Positions 26,669 to 35,862 of a stretch of DNA of 61,689 nt are shown here, piece after piece (the first letter of the stretch is position 1; every line of letters begins with the position of its first letter). Where the stretch lies: positions 1 through 61,689 of the forward strand of contig JAJFUD010000025.1 in NCBI GenBank assembly GCA_021372585.1. The letters run 5' to 3'. Origin of the DNA: a bacterium. Lineage in GTDB: Bacteria > Caldisericota > Caldisericia > UBA6126. The notes beneath the pieces are model-generated. The model saw only the letters and a list, made by a program, of their open reading frames with translations. It had not been told where the DNA came from and made no database searches. The position numbers were made by a program, and so were the translations under genes.

Positions 26669-27432
26669 AATGGTTGATGCGGCGTTATACAGTTTGGGTT
26701 GGGTTGATAAGAGATTGTCATAAAAGAATTCTCATTCAGGTCTATGGTTAATAACTGATTTTTTAAGTAATTGCCGATTTGAAGCAAGTACCGGACCACA
26801 TTGCTTGCCATGATGGAACCAACCACACCAGGAGTGAAGCCAATAATACCATAACTTTTTTCCAGGGATTGATACTGTTCAGAGGGTGTCTTAGGATAAA
26901 TACAACGTAAACAACCTGTCTCCCCCGGAATAAAAGTAGTGCACACTCCCGTAAACCCACTAACAGCACCAAAGAAGAGAGGCTTTCCAGATTCAAAAGC
27001 ATAATCAGAAAGAAGGTATCGGGTGGCAAAATTATCTGATGCATCTATCAGAATAGGATATGGTTCCAGCAAGGTTCGAATATTGGTAGAATCTAATTTT
27101 ACCGGTAAAGGATCGAGGGAGATCAGTGGATTAAAAGAAGTAGCCCATGAGGCAGCTAATATCGCTTTATTTTGACCGTGGTCATGAGGTTTATATAAGG
27201 TTTGGCGGTTCAGGTTGGAGGGTTGTACTTCATCAAAATCGACGATCCCAATCTTTCCAATTCCGGCAGCACTCAGGTACTGAAGTATTGGACCTCCTAA
27301 ACCACCTGCTCCAACAATCACCACAGAGGATTTTTTAAGTAGTAACTGCCCTTCTTCACGAATCAAAGGCATGATAATCTGTCTGGTATACCTGTCCAGA
27401 TCGGTTCCCCTTAAAAGTGATTCATTAACCAT
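26665..27432 (-). CDS. moeB: MoeB/ThiF-family adenylyltransferase
   Basis: The protein of about 255 residues has the nucleotide-binding VIVGAGGLGGP loop, the NLNRQTLY motif, the SDNFATRY segment and a Cys pair CLRC for zinc. The second zinc pair near the C-terminus is reduced to a single Cys in NPNC. MoeB activates the MoaD C-terminal Gly-Gly. The ATG at 27432 overlaps moaE by 22 nt; a TTG at 27468 in frame is an alternative without better signals. Placement after moaD and moaE supports MoeB over ThiF. Confidence 0.85.
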   Translation of the reverse strand: MVNESLLRGTDLDRYTRQIIMPLIREEGQLLLKKSSVVIVGAGGLGGPILQYLSAAGIGKIGIVDFDEVQPSNLNRQTLYKPHDHGQNKAILAASWATSFNPLISLDPLPVKLDSTNIRTLLEPYPILIDASDNFATRYLLSDYAFESGKPLFFGAVSGFTGVCTTFIPGETGCLRCIYPKTPSEQYQSLEKSYGIIGFTPGVVGSIMASNVVRYLLQIGNYLKNQLLTIDLNENSFMTISYQPNPNCITPHQPL

Positions 27433-27827
27433 TGTTCGTGTCCATCCCGGTATATTCCTTTTTTCCAAATAGGTAATTTTTTCTTCAACAGGTCGATATA
27501 CTCCTCCATTGCTTGGAAAAGGGTTTGCCTGTGTGATCCGGTGAGGACGACCAACAAAGAAGGTTCTGATACAGGCACTTCTCCGATTCTGTGAATGATG
27601 AGCAGATCGCGTATCAAAGGGTATCTTTGTTTTATAAAGCTTTCCAACGTAACCGCTTCAGCGAGAACCATCTCTTCATAAGCTTCATAAACCAACGAGA
27701 CAATGCCATCATCTTCAGGGGAGTTTCGGGTAAATCCGATAAAAAGTTCCATTGCGCCAACTTCGGGATGTTTATATTGATCAATCCAATACTGGATTTC
27801 AATCGGATCCTTGGTAAGGTGTGTCAT
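27411..27827 (-). CDS. moaE: Molybdopterin synthase catalytic subunit
   Basis: The 138-residue MoaE has GAMELFIGFTRN, a VYEAYEEMVLAE strand-helix, IHRIGEVPVSEPSLLVVLTG and the catalytic Lys region KKKLPIWKKG. MoaE with thiocarboxylated MoaD converts cPMP into molybdopterin. Its ATG shares a base with the moaD stop. Confidence 0.93.
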   Translation of the reverse strand: MTHLTKDPIEIQYWIDQYKHPEVGAMELFIGFTRNSPEDDGIVSLVYEAYEEMVLAEAVTLESFIKQRYPLIRDLLIIHRIGEVPVSEPSLLVVLTGSHRQTLFQAMEEYIDLLKKKLPIWKKGIYRDGHEQWLMNHF

Positions 27828-28072
27828 TATCCCCCGCTAACGGGCGGTAAAACCGCGATCTGATCCTGGTCTTTTAAAACAGTTTCCGGGGTAGCAAAAT
27901 CTTTGTTGATGACAAAGGAGCAGAGATCAAACACCTCTTTGGCTTTCGGAAAATCCGCATACAGCCTAACGATGATATCCTGAAGGGGAGTATGGCTCTC
28001 TATGGTGTAGTCACAATGGGAAAGACCAGTGACATCTTTGGCAGGACCAAAAAACAAGACTTTTACCTGCAT
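27827..28072 (-). CDS. moaD: Molybdopterin synthase sulfur carrier
   Basis: This 81-residue ubiquitin-like protein ends in VSGG, the Gly-Gly needed for adenylation and thiocarboxylation, and begins VKVLFFGPAKDVTGLS. It starts 4 nt after the mogA stop and its own stop overlaps moaE. Confidence 0.92.
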   Translation of the reverse strand: MQVKVLFFGPAKDVTGLSHCDYTIESHTPLQDIIVRLYADFPKAKEVFDLCSFVINKDFATPETVLKDQDQIAVLPPVSGG

Positions 28073-28076
28073 ATCC

Positions 28077-28571
28077 TTACCCTCCGCACCGATTCACTTG
28101 TCCTTGGATCACTTCCAGGGCATGCGGTAAGAGCGGAAGAATCGCTTCGAGGCATTCGGTGACAGCTTTTTTGCTGCCGGGAAGGTTGATGATCAACGAT
28201 TGTTTCCGAAGCCCTGCTGTAGCACGGGAAAGATAAGCCTGCATGGTGAATTCACTCGTTTTTTGACGCATGCACTCTGCGATGCCTGGTATCTCCTTAT
28301 CCAGGATCATTTTAGTAGCTTCAGGCGTAACATCCCGGGGGCTCAAACCAGTACCGCCCGTGGTGATGATCAGATCCAACCTTTGCTGGTCAACCAGGCG
28401 GATACAGGAAGTCTGGATAGCCAGTATTTCATCCTGGATAGTGCATATTTCAACCACTTTTCCGATCGGCTTCAGCAGTTCAGAGATAATCTGTTCTGTT
28501 GTGCTCACTCTGGCGCCACGGCTAGCACTATCGGATACAACAATAATCCCAATTCTTATTTTGTCCATCAT
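28077..28571 (-). CDS. mogA: Molybdopterin adenylyltransferase (MogA/MoaB family)
   Basis: The 164-residue protein has the MoCF-binding signatures IGIIVVSDSASRGAR, TTGGTGLSPRDVTPEAT and NLPGSKKAVTECLEAILP. It adenylylates molybdopterin before metal insertion by MoeA. It overlaps the moeA stop as ATGA, so the two are coupled. Confidence 0.92.
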   Translation of the reverse strand: MMDKIRIGIIVVSDSASRGARVSTTEQIISELLKPIGKVVEICTIQDEILAIQTSCIRLVDQQRLDLIITTGGTGLSPRDVTPEATKMILDKEIPGIAECMRQKTSEFTMQAYLSRATAGLRKQSLIINLPGSKKAVTECLEAILPLLPHALEVIQGQVNRCGG

Positions 28572-29803
28572 AATGAAAACAACGAAACTTCGATTTCAGT
28601 TCCTTTTTCGATGATTTCTGCGTATTCAGGCAATTCAATGAATCCATCTGCTCTCGCTAAAGAGGTAATCGCACTGGAGCCTGTTAGTAAAGGAGTAACA
28701 GCGGTTGCTGAACCGCATCTGTCAACCGAGACAGGGATAAACTCCCATCTGCCAATGGTAGAAAACAGTTTTTGGGTGAGTACTCCTTTGATCGTTGGGC
28801 GAACAGGCTGTATTCTGTGCTGCATCCGGTATATCATAGACTGAATAATCAGGTAATAATTCGACAGAGCGGAAGTGGGGTGTCCAGGCAGCCCAATTAC
28901 CCATTTTTGGTTGATCTGTCCGATCATAGTTGGTTTTCCTGGTTTGACTGCGATACCGTGAGCGACCACTTTGCCCATAGATTGTAAAATTTCATACATA
29001 TAATCGCTTGCACCGAGTGAAGATCCTCCGGATAACAGAATTAAATCACCTTGTTCGATCATTTTCTGAAGGGTGGTCTTAATTTGAGATTGATTATCCG
29101 GGATCACTCCGAAGGACTTCACCTCACATCCTTCATTCTCACAAGCGCTTTGAATGGTAAAACGGTTGATATCAAATATCTTTCCCGGTTCAAGGATGTC
29201 TCCGGGCTCTAATAACTCGTTACCGGTAGAAGCAATGCAGATGACCGGTTTTTTGACTACTTGAACTTCCTGAAGACCTAAAGCGGACAAGACACCAATT
29301 TTGGCAGGATTGATGTACGTCCCTTTGCACAAAACCACTTCTCCCTGTCGGATATCCGATCCGATTGTAATCACGTTCTCTCCAGGTGAAACCGGTTTCG
29401 AAATCCATATCTCATCAGGGCTTTTGTTCTCGCAATATTCAACCATGATGACTGCATCGGCTCCATCAGGAATGGGGGCGCCGGTAGAGATCTCGATCGC
29501 CTCTCCCGGTTGCAAGATGTGAGAAGAAAAATTTCCCGGTGTGATATGATCCACAGTTTGTAGGCTGATTCTTTTCGTCGGAGAGGCATGGTAACTGTCT
29601 TCAGCACGAACAGCGTATCCGTCCATCGCTGATTTGGCGAAGGAAGGCACCGCAATACCGGCTTGTATATCCTCGGCTAAAATCCGCCGACAGCTTTCCA
29701 GAACCGTCTGGGATTCAACGTGTAACGGAAAGCTGAATTGTTGAATGATTTCCATCAATTCATGAAGAGAGATCAATTTCTTGAAACCTTCTTTATTCAT
29801 CAT
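28568..29803 (-). CDS. moeA: Molybdopterin molybdenum/tungsten transferase
   Basis: The 411-residue MoeA has PSFAKSAMDGYAVRAED, STGAPIPDGADAVIMVEY, STGNELLEPGD, LLSGGSSLGASDY and GLPGHPTSALSNYY. MoeA inserts Mo or W into the pterin. With a tungstate transporter and AOR nearby, tungsten is the likely metal, but the sequence does not distinguish it. The start overlaps the end of moaC by 11 nt. Confidence 0.93.
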   Translation of the reverse strand: MMNKEGFKKLISLHELMEIIQQFSFPLHVESQTVLESCRRILAEDIQAGIAVPSFAKSAMDGYAVRAEDSYHASPTKRISLQTVDHITPGNFSSHILQPGEAIEISTGAPIPDGADAVIMVEYCENKSPDEIWISKPVSPGENVITIGSDIRQGEVVLCKGTYINPAKIGVLSALGLQEVQVVKKPVICIASTGNELLEPGDILEPGKIFDINRFTIQSACENEGCEVKSFGVIPDNQSQIKTTLQKMIEQGDLILLSGGSSLGASDYMYEILQSMGKVVAHGIAVKPGKPTMIGQINQKWVIGLPGHPTSALSNYYLIIQSMIYRMQHRIQPVRPTIKGVLTQKLFSTIGRWEFIPVSVDRCGSATAVTPLLTGSSAITSLARADGFIELPEYAEIIEKGTEIEVSLFSL

Positions 29804-30233
29804 TATGTTTTACCTTATAATCAACCTGAATTTGGTGAATAAAGGTGTGGGGGTATTGTCCGTGTTCATCTTTTTCCAGGTATTTCACCATGTCCCATAA
29901 GGTAAGCAGTGCTATTGAAACGCCTGTCAGGGCTTCCATCTCAACGCCTGTCTGCCCATAAGCAGCTACGGATACAATCACCTTAATGCCATTGGGAAGG
30001 ATTTCATAATTTACTTCAACGCTTTGGACAAGAATTTGGTGACAATGAGGAATTAAATTCGGAGTATGCTTGATGGCTTGAATCGCAGCAATTTCTGCTA
30101 CCATCAAGGCATCGCCTTTTTTTATTTCCTTCCGCTTAATCAACTCCATAGTATCTTCACTAAGCTCTATCCAACCGCTTGCCTGGGATTCACGGTATAT
30201 CGTTTCCTTATCTGAGATATCAATCATTGCCAT
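29793..30233 (-). CDS. moaC: Cyclic pyranopterin monophosphate synthase
   Basis: The 146-residue MoaC has GDALMVAEIAAIQAIKHT, LIPHCHQI and TGVEMEALTGVSIALLTLWD, with the catalytic Lys and Asp in the last motif region. It converts the MoaA product to cPMP. It overlaps moaA by 14 nt and moeA by 11 nt. Confidence 0.93.
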   Translation of the reverse strand: MAMIDISDKETIYRESQASGWIELSEDTMELIKRKEIKKGDALMVAEIAAIQAIKHTPNLIPHCHQILVQSVEVNYEILPNGIKVIVSVAAYGQTGVEMEALTGVSIALLTLWDMVKYLEKDEHGQYPHTFIHQIQVDYKVKHNDE

Positions 30234-31080
30234 GGTCGAACCGCCTTTTTAAACTGATAGCTTTTTGTATTGAATCCATACCGGTATACGGAATCAAATT
30301 GTCATTTCTCCGTAAACAGGGCTTCACAAAACCATCTGATGTAATCCTTATTTTCAAGCATTTTTCACAGAAGTCATGTTTTGAGGGACCGACCGCTTCC
30401 ACAATAGCCCCTTTAATGGTGTATTGCCTCCTGGATTGAAGATCCCGAATGATAATATGCTCAGCGAGTTTGGTTAATTCTTCCTCAATGGGTTTGATGG
30501 GAAGAAAGTATTGATCTATAGCGGGATCCCCATTCGGAATCAATTCGATTAATTGAAGAATAAAGCCATATTCTCTTGCATAACGAATCATGAAGGGAAT
30601 CTCCTGGTCATTAATTCCTTTCAGGAGAACCATGTTCAGTTTGATCGGACATAAACCAGCCCGGTTGGCAGCCTGAATACCCGGGAAGATCTGGTCAAAG
30701 CGTTTCGACAGAACAGGGGAGAGAATGGTATCACACCCGATATTCACCCTGGTAAGACCTGCCTTTTTTAAGTCACCCGCCAAGTCTTTCAGCATCAAAC
30801 CATTGGTAGTCATACTGATCTCTTTGATGCCGGGTACAGCAGCAAAAGCCTCAATGATAGAGAGAATATCCATTCTCAGCAATGGTTCGCCACCGGTTAT
30901 TTTCACATATCGGATACCCATCTGGCCGATATCCTGTGCGATGGAACGGATCATCTCTAAGCTGATCTCCCGGTTGGCAGTTTCCTGTCCTTCATGATGA
31001 CAATAAAAACAATCCATATTGCAGGATTGAGTCACTGATATCCTGAGATGACTGATCATAGGATTTTGTGTAATCTGCAT
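30220..31080 (-). CDS. moaA: GTP 3',8-cyclase (radical SAM)
   Basis: The 286-residue MoaA is shorter than the usual 320-340 and resembles the compact archaeal type. It has the radical SAM CNMDCFYC motif, GGEPLL and the C-terminal second cluster CEKC with a third Cys after 13 residues. The canonical N-S-L-D-T segment reads NIGCDT. The usual C-terminal Gly-Gly is replaced by an ordinary tail ending HGND. It starts 29 nt after the mobB-like stop. Confidence 0.92.
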   Translation of the reverse strand: MQITQNPMISHLRISVTQSCNMDCFYCHHEGQETANREISLEMIRSIAQDIGQMGIRYVKITGGEPLLRMDILSIIEAFAAVPGIKEISMTTNGLMLKDLAGDLKKAGLTRVNIGCDTILSPVLSKRFDQIFPGIQAANRAGLCPIKLNMVLLKGINDQEIPFMIRYAREYGFILQLIELIPNGDPAIDQYFLPIKPIEEELTKLAEHIIIRDLQSRRQYTIKGAIVEAVGPSKHDFCEKCLKIRITSDGFVKPCLRRNDNLIPYTGMDSIQKAISLKRRFDHGND

Positions 31081-31109
31081 CTGCTATTTATTCCTATTCA
31101 GACTAGTTT

Positions 31110-31805
31110 TCAGGGAGTTTTTTCAGGAATGTGCAGAGGCTCCTCTTCCTCTTCCGGATCTGTAATGGTAATGGATATTTCCTGAACAATGGTGTCTTTC
31201 ACTTTCAGTGAATTCACCATCGACATAATCACGTTTTGCATAAAAGCTTTGATAAAATGATTGACTCCCAAAGGTTTACCATTGACGAGTAGTTTGAATT
31301 GTCTGTATCGTTCGACGTGAATCATGCTTTTTATCAGATTATAAACCTCATCGATCTCATCAGGATGAAATACCGGCACATTCGCGGTATAAGGAAAATC
31401 CGATATCACAGCGATCAGGTTGCTAAGAGGGAGTTGAAGGTTTTCAGAAACTCCTTTCCTCAGGAAAGCTATTTTGTTGACATTATCTTCTTTAGAGAAG
31501 CCCTCCGCCAAAACAATATCATAATCTGAGAAATATTGTATGGTTAAATTTCTGAGATTGGTTTTAACTGAAGGACAAAATAAAGTTATTTGCTCGGGGG
31601 AGTAAAGCAAGATACCGTTTGCACCCGCTTCGTTGTATTTCCAGGAATCTTTTCCCTCTTTGTCGATATCGAATTTATGTGGTCTGCTTTTTGTTACACC
31701 CACCTTGTAGCCATCAGCCAATAGTTTGGGAATCAAGGATGTTATCATTCTGGTTTTGCCTGTTTCAGATAATCCGCTAAATAAAAATATCTGAGGTATT
31801 TTCAT
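31110..31805 (-). CDS. mobB: MobB-like P-loop protein of pterin-cofactor synthesis
   Basis: The 231-residue protein has a P-loop GLSETGKT, a KSRPHKFDIDKEGKDSW segment in the position of the MobB (K/T)-x-H-H/D-x-F motif and the AEGFSKE acidic motif. MobB assists attachment of a nucleotide to the pterin. No MobA partner is seen in the window, so the role may be GTPase-like help in cofactor delivery. It leads the Mo/W-cofactor operon. The C-terminal 60 residues look unlike E. coli MobB. Confidence 0.78.
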   Translation of the reverse strand: MKIPQIFLFSGLSETGKTRMITSLIPKLLADGYKVGVTKSRPHKFDIDKEGKDSWKYNEAGANGILLYSPEQITLFCPSVKTNLRNLTIQYFSDYDIVLAEGFSKEDNVNKIAFLRKGVSENLQLPLSNLIAVISDFPYTANVPVFHPDEIDEVYNLIKSMIHVERYRQFKLLVNGKPLGVNHFIKAFMQNVIMSMVNSLKVKDTIVQEISITITDPEEEEEPLHIPEKTP

Positions 31806-31872
31806 GTTAAACCGCCTTTCTTACCCAGTCTATTGTAATGATAATTCATGAATCAGTAAAGAGATGAGAAGA

Positions 31873-32298
31873 CTATTCTGATTCGGTAATTGTAAAATCA
31901 GAAGTAATAGAAACAGATGGGATCAAAGTATTCCGAACAATACAGTACTTCTTTTCTGATAGTTCGATCGCTTGTTTCAATTCAGCTTCCTGAATATGAT
32001 GACCGGTTATCTGGTAGAGGATGTGCATCCGGTGGTATTTTTTTGGGTATTCATCATTGGCTTCCCCAGTCACTTCGATCTCAAAACGAGTCACGGCAGC
32101 GTTCTTTTTCCGCATGATACTGATAACATCCATTCCGGTACATCCTGCTAAACCCAAGAGCAGTAACTGACTCGGTCGAAAACCTTCATCGATTCCGTCT
32201 GCATTGGGTCCATGATCCAGCACCATTTTGTGGTTATAATCATCCAATCCGATAAACTGCACCTCTTTGTTCCACACCACTTTTATATGATCAATCAT
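31873..32298 (-). CDS. OsmC-family protein
   Basis: The 141-residue protein has the OsmC fold signs: VVWNKEVQFIG, a first reactive Cys in LLGLAGCTGMDVISIMR and a second in EKKYCIVRN. OsmC/Ohr proteins reduce organic hydroperoxides with these thiols; other members serve different thiol chemistry. The ATG at 32298 has AAAGGGGAACC before it. It stands 67 nt upstream of mobB on the same strand and could share its transcript. Confidence 0.88.
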   Translation of the reverse strand: MIDHIKVVWNKEVQFIGLDDYNHKMVLDHGPNADGIDEGFRPSQLLLLGLAGCTGMDVISIMRKKNAAVTRFEIEVTGEANDEYPKKYHRMHILYQITGHHIQEAELKQAIELSEKKYCIVRNTLIPSVSITSDFTITESE

Positions 32299-32412
32299 TG
32301 GTTCCCCTTTTTCTATTATTAATATCTTCTGTAAAGAATACATCGATTTAAGTTTTTCATTTCAAAAAGTATTACAATACCATATTAAAAAAAACAAAGT
32401 AAGGGGTGTGGT

Positions 32413-33258
32413 ATTTTTAAAATAAAATGGATAGTACTGAGTGGATTTTTGATTCTGCTGACTTTACAGACCGGTTATGCGGACTCGAAACTACAGGAGC
32501 AACGAACTTTTTTCTTTGCCGGTCTTGAGTGGGAGGCAGAATCTTCTTTCAACAAAACCATGAATCCAGGTCAGAATTACTTTTCATCTGCGGAAGACAC
32601 AGTTTGGGTAGACCAAAGTGGTTGGCTTCATTTAAAAATCCATGATAATGGTTTGTATAATAAGTGGTCATGCGCTTCCATTCACTCTGTTAAACCAGTT
32701 TCTTATGGCTCTCACCGATTTCAGGTGATCGGACAGTTAGGCTCTTTAGATAAAAATGTGGTATTGGGGCTGTTCTTATATAAAGCTGACCAGAAAGCTT
32801 TAGACCAGCATGCGGAGATCGATTTTGAGTTTTCCACTTGGGGTTTTCCGAGAAAGAATGATCACGGTGTCTGGACTGAGCCATGTTCCAATGCACAGAT
32901 GGTGTTATGGCCAAGCTGGTTTGGTGATTTCTCGCCACAGCCTGCTCTGATAAGCCATTACTTTATTCATAGCACTCAAACGACAATGACTACGCATAAT
33001 TTGCAGTGGAATCGCGATCAAATCAGCCTGAAAAGTTATTGGTACCATGATACCCCTCCCCAGGAAGAAAACCTGATTTTCTCAATCCAGGCAAATCCTA
33101 AGGACACTCCAATGGTATTCTTTCCAACCGAGGATGACCAAATGTTTTTGAATATTAATTTGTGGTTGAATGATTTCTCAGAGACCACTGCAAACAAAGA
33201 ACCACTGGAAGTGATGATAAAATATGAGTTCTTCCCTTCTTCCGGGCAAATTCCTTAA
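32413..33258 (+). CDS. Secreted GH16-like glycoside hydrolase with non-ATG start
   Basis: From the ATT at 32413 the protein is 281 residues: a basic start (FKIKW), hydrophobic VLSGFLILLTLQTGYA signal and a concanavalin-like beta-sandwich. The GH16 catalytic motif is EIDFE (Glu135, Asp137, Glu139), of the lichenase ExDxE type, followed by STWG. It should cleave beta-glucans or related polymers. The TTG at 32449 is the first standard start but would remove the positive N-region and half of the signal peptide. The AAGGGG at 32401-32406 is correctly placed only for the ATT. The last 4 nt overlap the convergent glycosyltransferase. Confidence 0.75.
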   Translation: MFKIKWIVLSGFLILLTLQTGYADSKLQEQRTFFFAGLEWEAESSFNKTMNPGQNYFSSAEDTVWVDQSGWLHLKIHDNGLYNKWSCASIHSVKPVSYGSHRFQVIGQLGSLDKNVVLGLFLYKADQKALDQHAEIDFEFSTWGFPRKNDHGVWTEPCSNAQMVLWPSWFGDFSPQPALISHYFIHSTQTTMTTHNLQWNRDQISLKSYWYHDTPPQEENLIFSIQANPKDTPMVFFPTEDDQMFLNINLWLNDFSETTANKEPLEVMIKYEFFPSSGQIP

Positions 33259-34670
33259 GAATTCGTCTTTAGTTCTTTGTTTGTGTGCTCCTGGATGAAT
33301 GTTTTTCTCTTTATACTGCCCCAGATTTTTTTATTTTTCCGGAAGTTAAACATAGCTAATAATCTCCAGTAAACCAATAATGGTCGGTACCAAAGCTGGT
33401 CAATAAAAGCAAGTACGATCAGATGGAGCACTTCACTGATTTTTTTGAAATGCATGTAGGACATCTCTTCCAGTAGGATCGCCATCAGCGAGAAGAAGGC
33501 TCCATACAGGTAAGCCATCAGAAAGATAAACAAAAAACCAGGCGAGACAAGATTGATGAAAAGCAGCAGCAAGAAAATCAGATAGCCCAAGAACTCCACT
33601 ACAGGTCCGAAGAGCTCAAAAAACCAGTAATAGGGAAGAGAAAATAGACCGACATTACCGTATTTTGGATGGAAGAGCATATCTTTATGACCCCAAAGTG
33701 AGTCAAGTAGGCCTGTATGCCATCTTGTTCTTTGTGATTTCAAACTTGCAAAATCGCTTGGAACTTGAGTCCAGCATTCAGCATCGGCGACAAAATCGAT
33801 TCGGTACTTCTTATGGTTGGATCGCATATATTGATGCAGTCGCAAGGTGAGTTCCATATCCTCCCCGACAGTGTGGCGATACCCACCAAGTTCGAGAATA
33901 GAGGCTCTCTTGAACAAGCCAAAAGCGCCTGAAATAATTAACAAACTATTCAGTTTCTGGAAGCCGATACGGTTTGTCAGGAATGCTCGAAGATATTCCA
34001 GGATCTGGTGCCGTACAAGAATGTTATTCGGTAAAGCGACTTTCTTCAATACTCCCCCTTCAATTTTGCAACCATTCGCAATGCGAACCATTCCTCCGAC
34101 GGCGATTGTGCTTTCATCTTTCAGGAATGGGTAGACTAGTTTATGAAAGGCATTCTTCTCGATAATACTGTCTGCGTCGATTGAGCAAATCAGGGGATAT
34201 CTAGCCAAGTTCACTCCGGCATTCAAAGAGTCAGCTTTTCCTCCGTTTTGTTTGTCGAGAATAATCAGCTGGGGAATCTGGATAGTAGCATAAATAGCAC
34301 GCACAGAGCTGGTCGGAATCTGCTCTATATATTCGATGTCCGCTCGTTTTAGGTGAAATTCACGGATTAAGGCGGGCAATGTTTTGTCTGTGGAACCATC
34401 ATTGATAACGATGATCTCGTATTCGGGATAATTCAGGATTAACAAGGATTTGATGGTTTCGCAGATGGTTTTTTCTTCATTGTAGCATGGAATGATGATA
34501 GAGATCGGGATGATAGTACTTTGCTCCACGAAAAGGTTATTTTTCGATTGTTGGATATATTCAATCAACCTTCTGAATGAAATAAAGATCAAGAAGATAT
34601 AGGTACCGTTAATCAGAAAATAATAAAAGAGAATGAAATAACTGCAGTACAGGAGGATATTAACGAACAT
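33255..34670 (-). CDS. Membrane glycosyltransferase family 2
   Basis: The 471-residue processive GT2 has two N-terminal membrane helices, PCYNEEKTICETIKSLL, INDGSTDKT, the D-x-D motif in CSIDADS, TVGEDMELTLRLH and SQRTRWHTG (QxxRW), then several C-terminal helices. The layout matches cellulose, PNAG and hyaluronan synthases. Its start overlaps a HEAT-repeat membrane protein by 11 nt, so the pair is likely a two-part polysaccharide synthase. Confidence 0.9.
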   Translation of the reverse strand: MFVNILLYCSYFILFYYFLINGTYIFLIFISFRRLIEYIQQSKNNLFVEQSTIIPISIIIPCYNEEKTICETIKSLLILNYPEYEIIVINDGSTDKTLPALIREFHLKRADIEYIEQIPTSSVRAIYATIQIPQLIILDKQNGGKADSLNAGVNLARYPLICSIDADSIIEKNAFHKLVYPFLKDESTIAVGGMVRIANGCKIEGGVLKKVALPNNILVRHQILEYLRAFLTNRIGFQKLNSLLIISGAFGLFKRASILELGGYRHTVGEDMELTLRLHQYMRSNHKKYRIDFVADAECWTQVPSDFASLKSQRTRWHTGLLDSLWGHKDMLFHPKYGNVGLFSLPYYWFFELFGPVVEFLGYLIFLLLLFINLVSPGFLFIFLMAYLYGAFFSLMAILLEEMSYMHFKKISEVLHLIVLAFIDQLWYRPLLVYWRLLAMFNFRKNKKIWGSIKRKTFIQEHTNKELKTNS

Positions 34671-35784
34671 TGTTTTCTAGCTCTTTTTTGTAATTCTCGA
34701 TATACTCTTGTAAATTATCATTTTCAGAGAGGATTTCGTAGATAAGATAGTTGGTGGAGGGGTAGTATGAAGTAGTTGAAAGCTCCAGAATAGCTTGTTT
34801 GCCTTCGTTTCCCATCTTTGATAGGCTTTCATAAGCACTTAACCGAACCCAATAGTTTTTATCCATCGCCATTTCTTTCAGGTCATTCAGCACCTCATGG
34901 CTGGAAAAATGGTATAATTCCTGTGCTATGGTAGCTTTAATGGATGTGTTCGGATTATGCTTGTATAAATTCAATAATAACAGGAGGGCGTGGCTGTGTC
35001 CGGTACAACCCAAAACCTTGATAGCCGGTAAAGCTACTGGTTCCGGGAAATACAGCAATGGAGAGACATGTTGAATAATAGTATGTGACAGGATAGCGAG
35101 TTTCTTTTGTAAATAGCGATAATTACTTTGTAAGGGTGATATTTTGCCATGAATATAATTCAGAAGAATGATTCTTCCTCGATTAGTTGTTTGTTGATCC
35201 AGTATTGGTAAATATTCAGCGATGGGAGGAGATATTAGATTCACGATATCAATCACTTTCTCAATGACAATCTGAGAAGAAATGAGTGTATTGAACACCT
35301 CTAATTGCTGGACTGGCGTCAGTTTCAAACCAGCTATCGCATACCCTGCTCTAAAAGCGTTCTCAGACAGGGGAGATTGAATCTCGTGAAGAAGAAGAGA
35401 ATAGGCTTTTGGAGATTTAATAATGGAAAGTTCTTTCAGATACTGCGTTTCTTTTGAATTCAGATAATGGTTGATACTTTCATCCGTAAAGCCCATCTGG
35501 TCAAACAGCTGGTGAAAATCATATCCTTTTTCATCTGCAATCCGGAGCATTAACTGAAAAATCATAGGACGCTTACGATGTTGTTTATATTTCCTGGTGA
35601 AAGCGTCAGAGTTTAGATTCAGCATCTGAAATTCGAACTCCTCCTTGGTGGATTGAATAAAATCTGTGTATCGTTTCTCTCTTATGGCACCAAACATTTT
35701 ATAAATGATCAAAAACAAGATCAAAAAAATATTGACACCCAATAACACCCAAATATTTAAGAACACAAATTTGCTTAACAACAA
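34660..35784 (-). CDS. Membrane-anchored HEAT-repeat protein
   Basis: The 374-residue protein has a single N-terminal helix (NIWVLLGVNIFLILFLI), then helical HEAT-like repeats; the clearest are about 235-330 (ALPAIKVLGCTGHSHALLLL, VLNDLKEMAMDKNYWVRLS). HEAT proteins coupled to GT2 genes occur in exopolysaccharide loci and may bind partners or regulators. Translation is coupled to the downstream glycosyltransferase. Confidence 0.78.
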   Translation of the reverse strand: MLLSKFVFLNIWVLLGVNIFLILFLIIYKMFGAIREKRYTDFIQSTKEEFEFQMLNLNSDAFTRKYKQHRKRPMIFQLMLRIADEKGYDFHQLFDQMGFTDESINHYLNSKETQYLKELSIIKSPKAYSLLLHEIQSPLSENAFRAGYAIAGLKLTPVQQLEVFNTLISSQIVIEKVIDIVNLISPPIAEYLPILDQQTTNRGRIILLNYIHGKISPLQSNYRYLQKKLAILSHTIIQHVSPLLYFPEPVALPAIKVLGCTGHSHALLLLLNLYKHNPNTSIKATIAQELYHFSSHEVLNDLKEMAMDKNYWVRLSAYESLSKMGNEGKQAILELSTTSYYPSTNYLIYEILSENDNLQEYIENYKKELENNVR

Positions 35785-35862
35785 GCCCCTCAGTTTAAAA
35801 CAGGATAAATTGCATGATTATTTTACCTGATTGACGAAAAAATCAAAGGAACTAAGGAGAAT

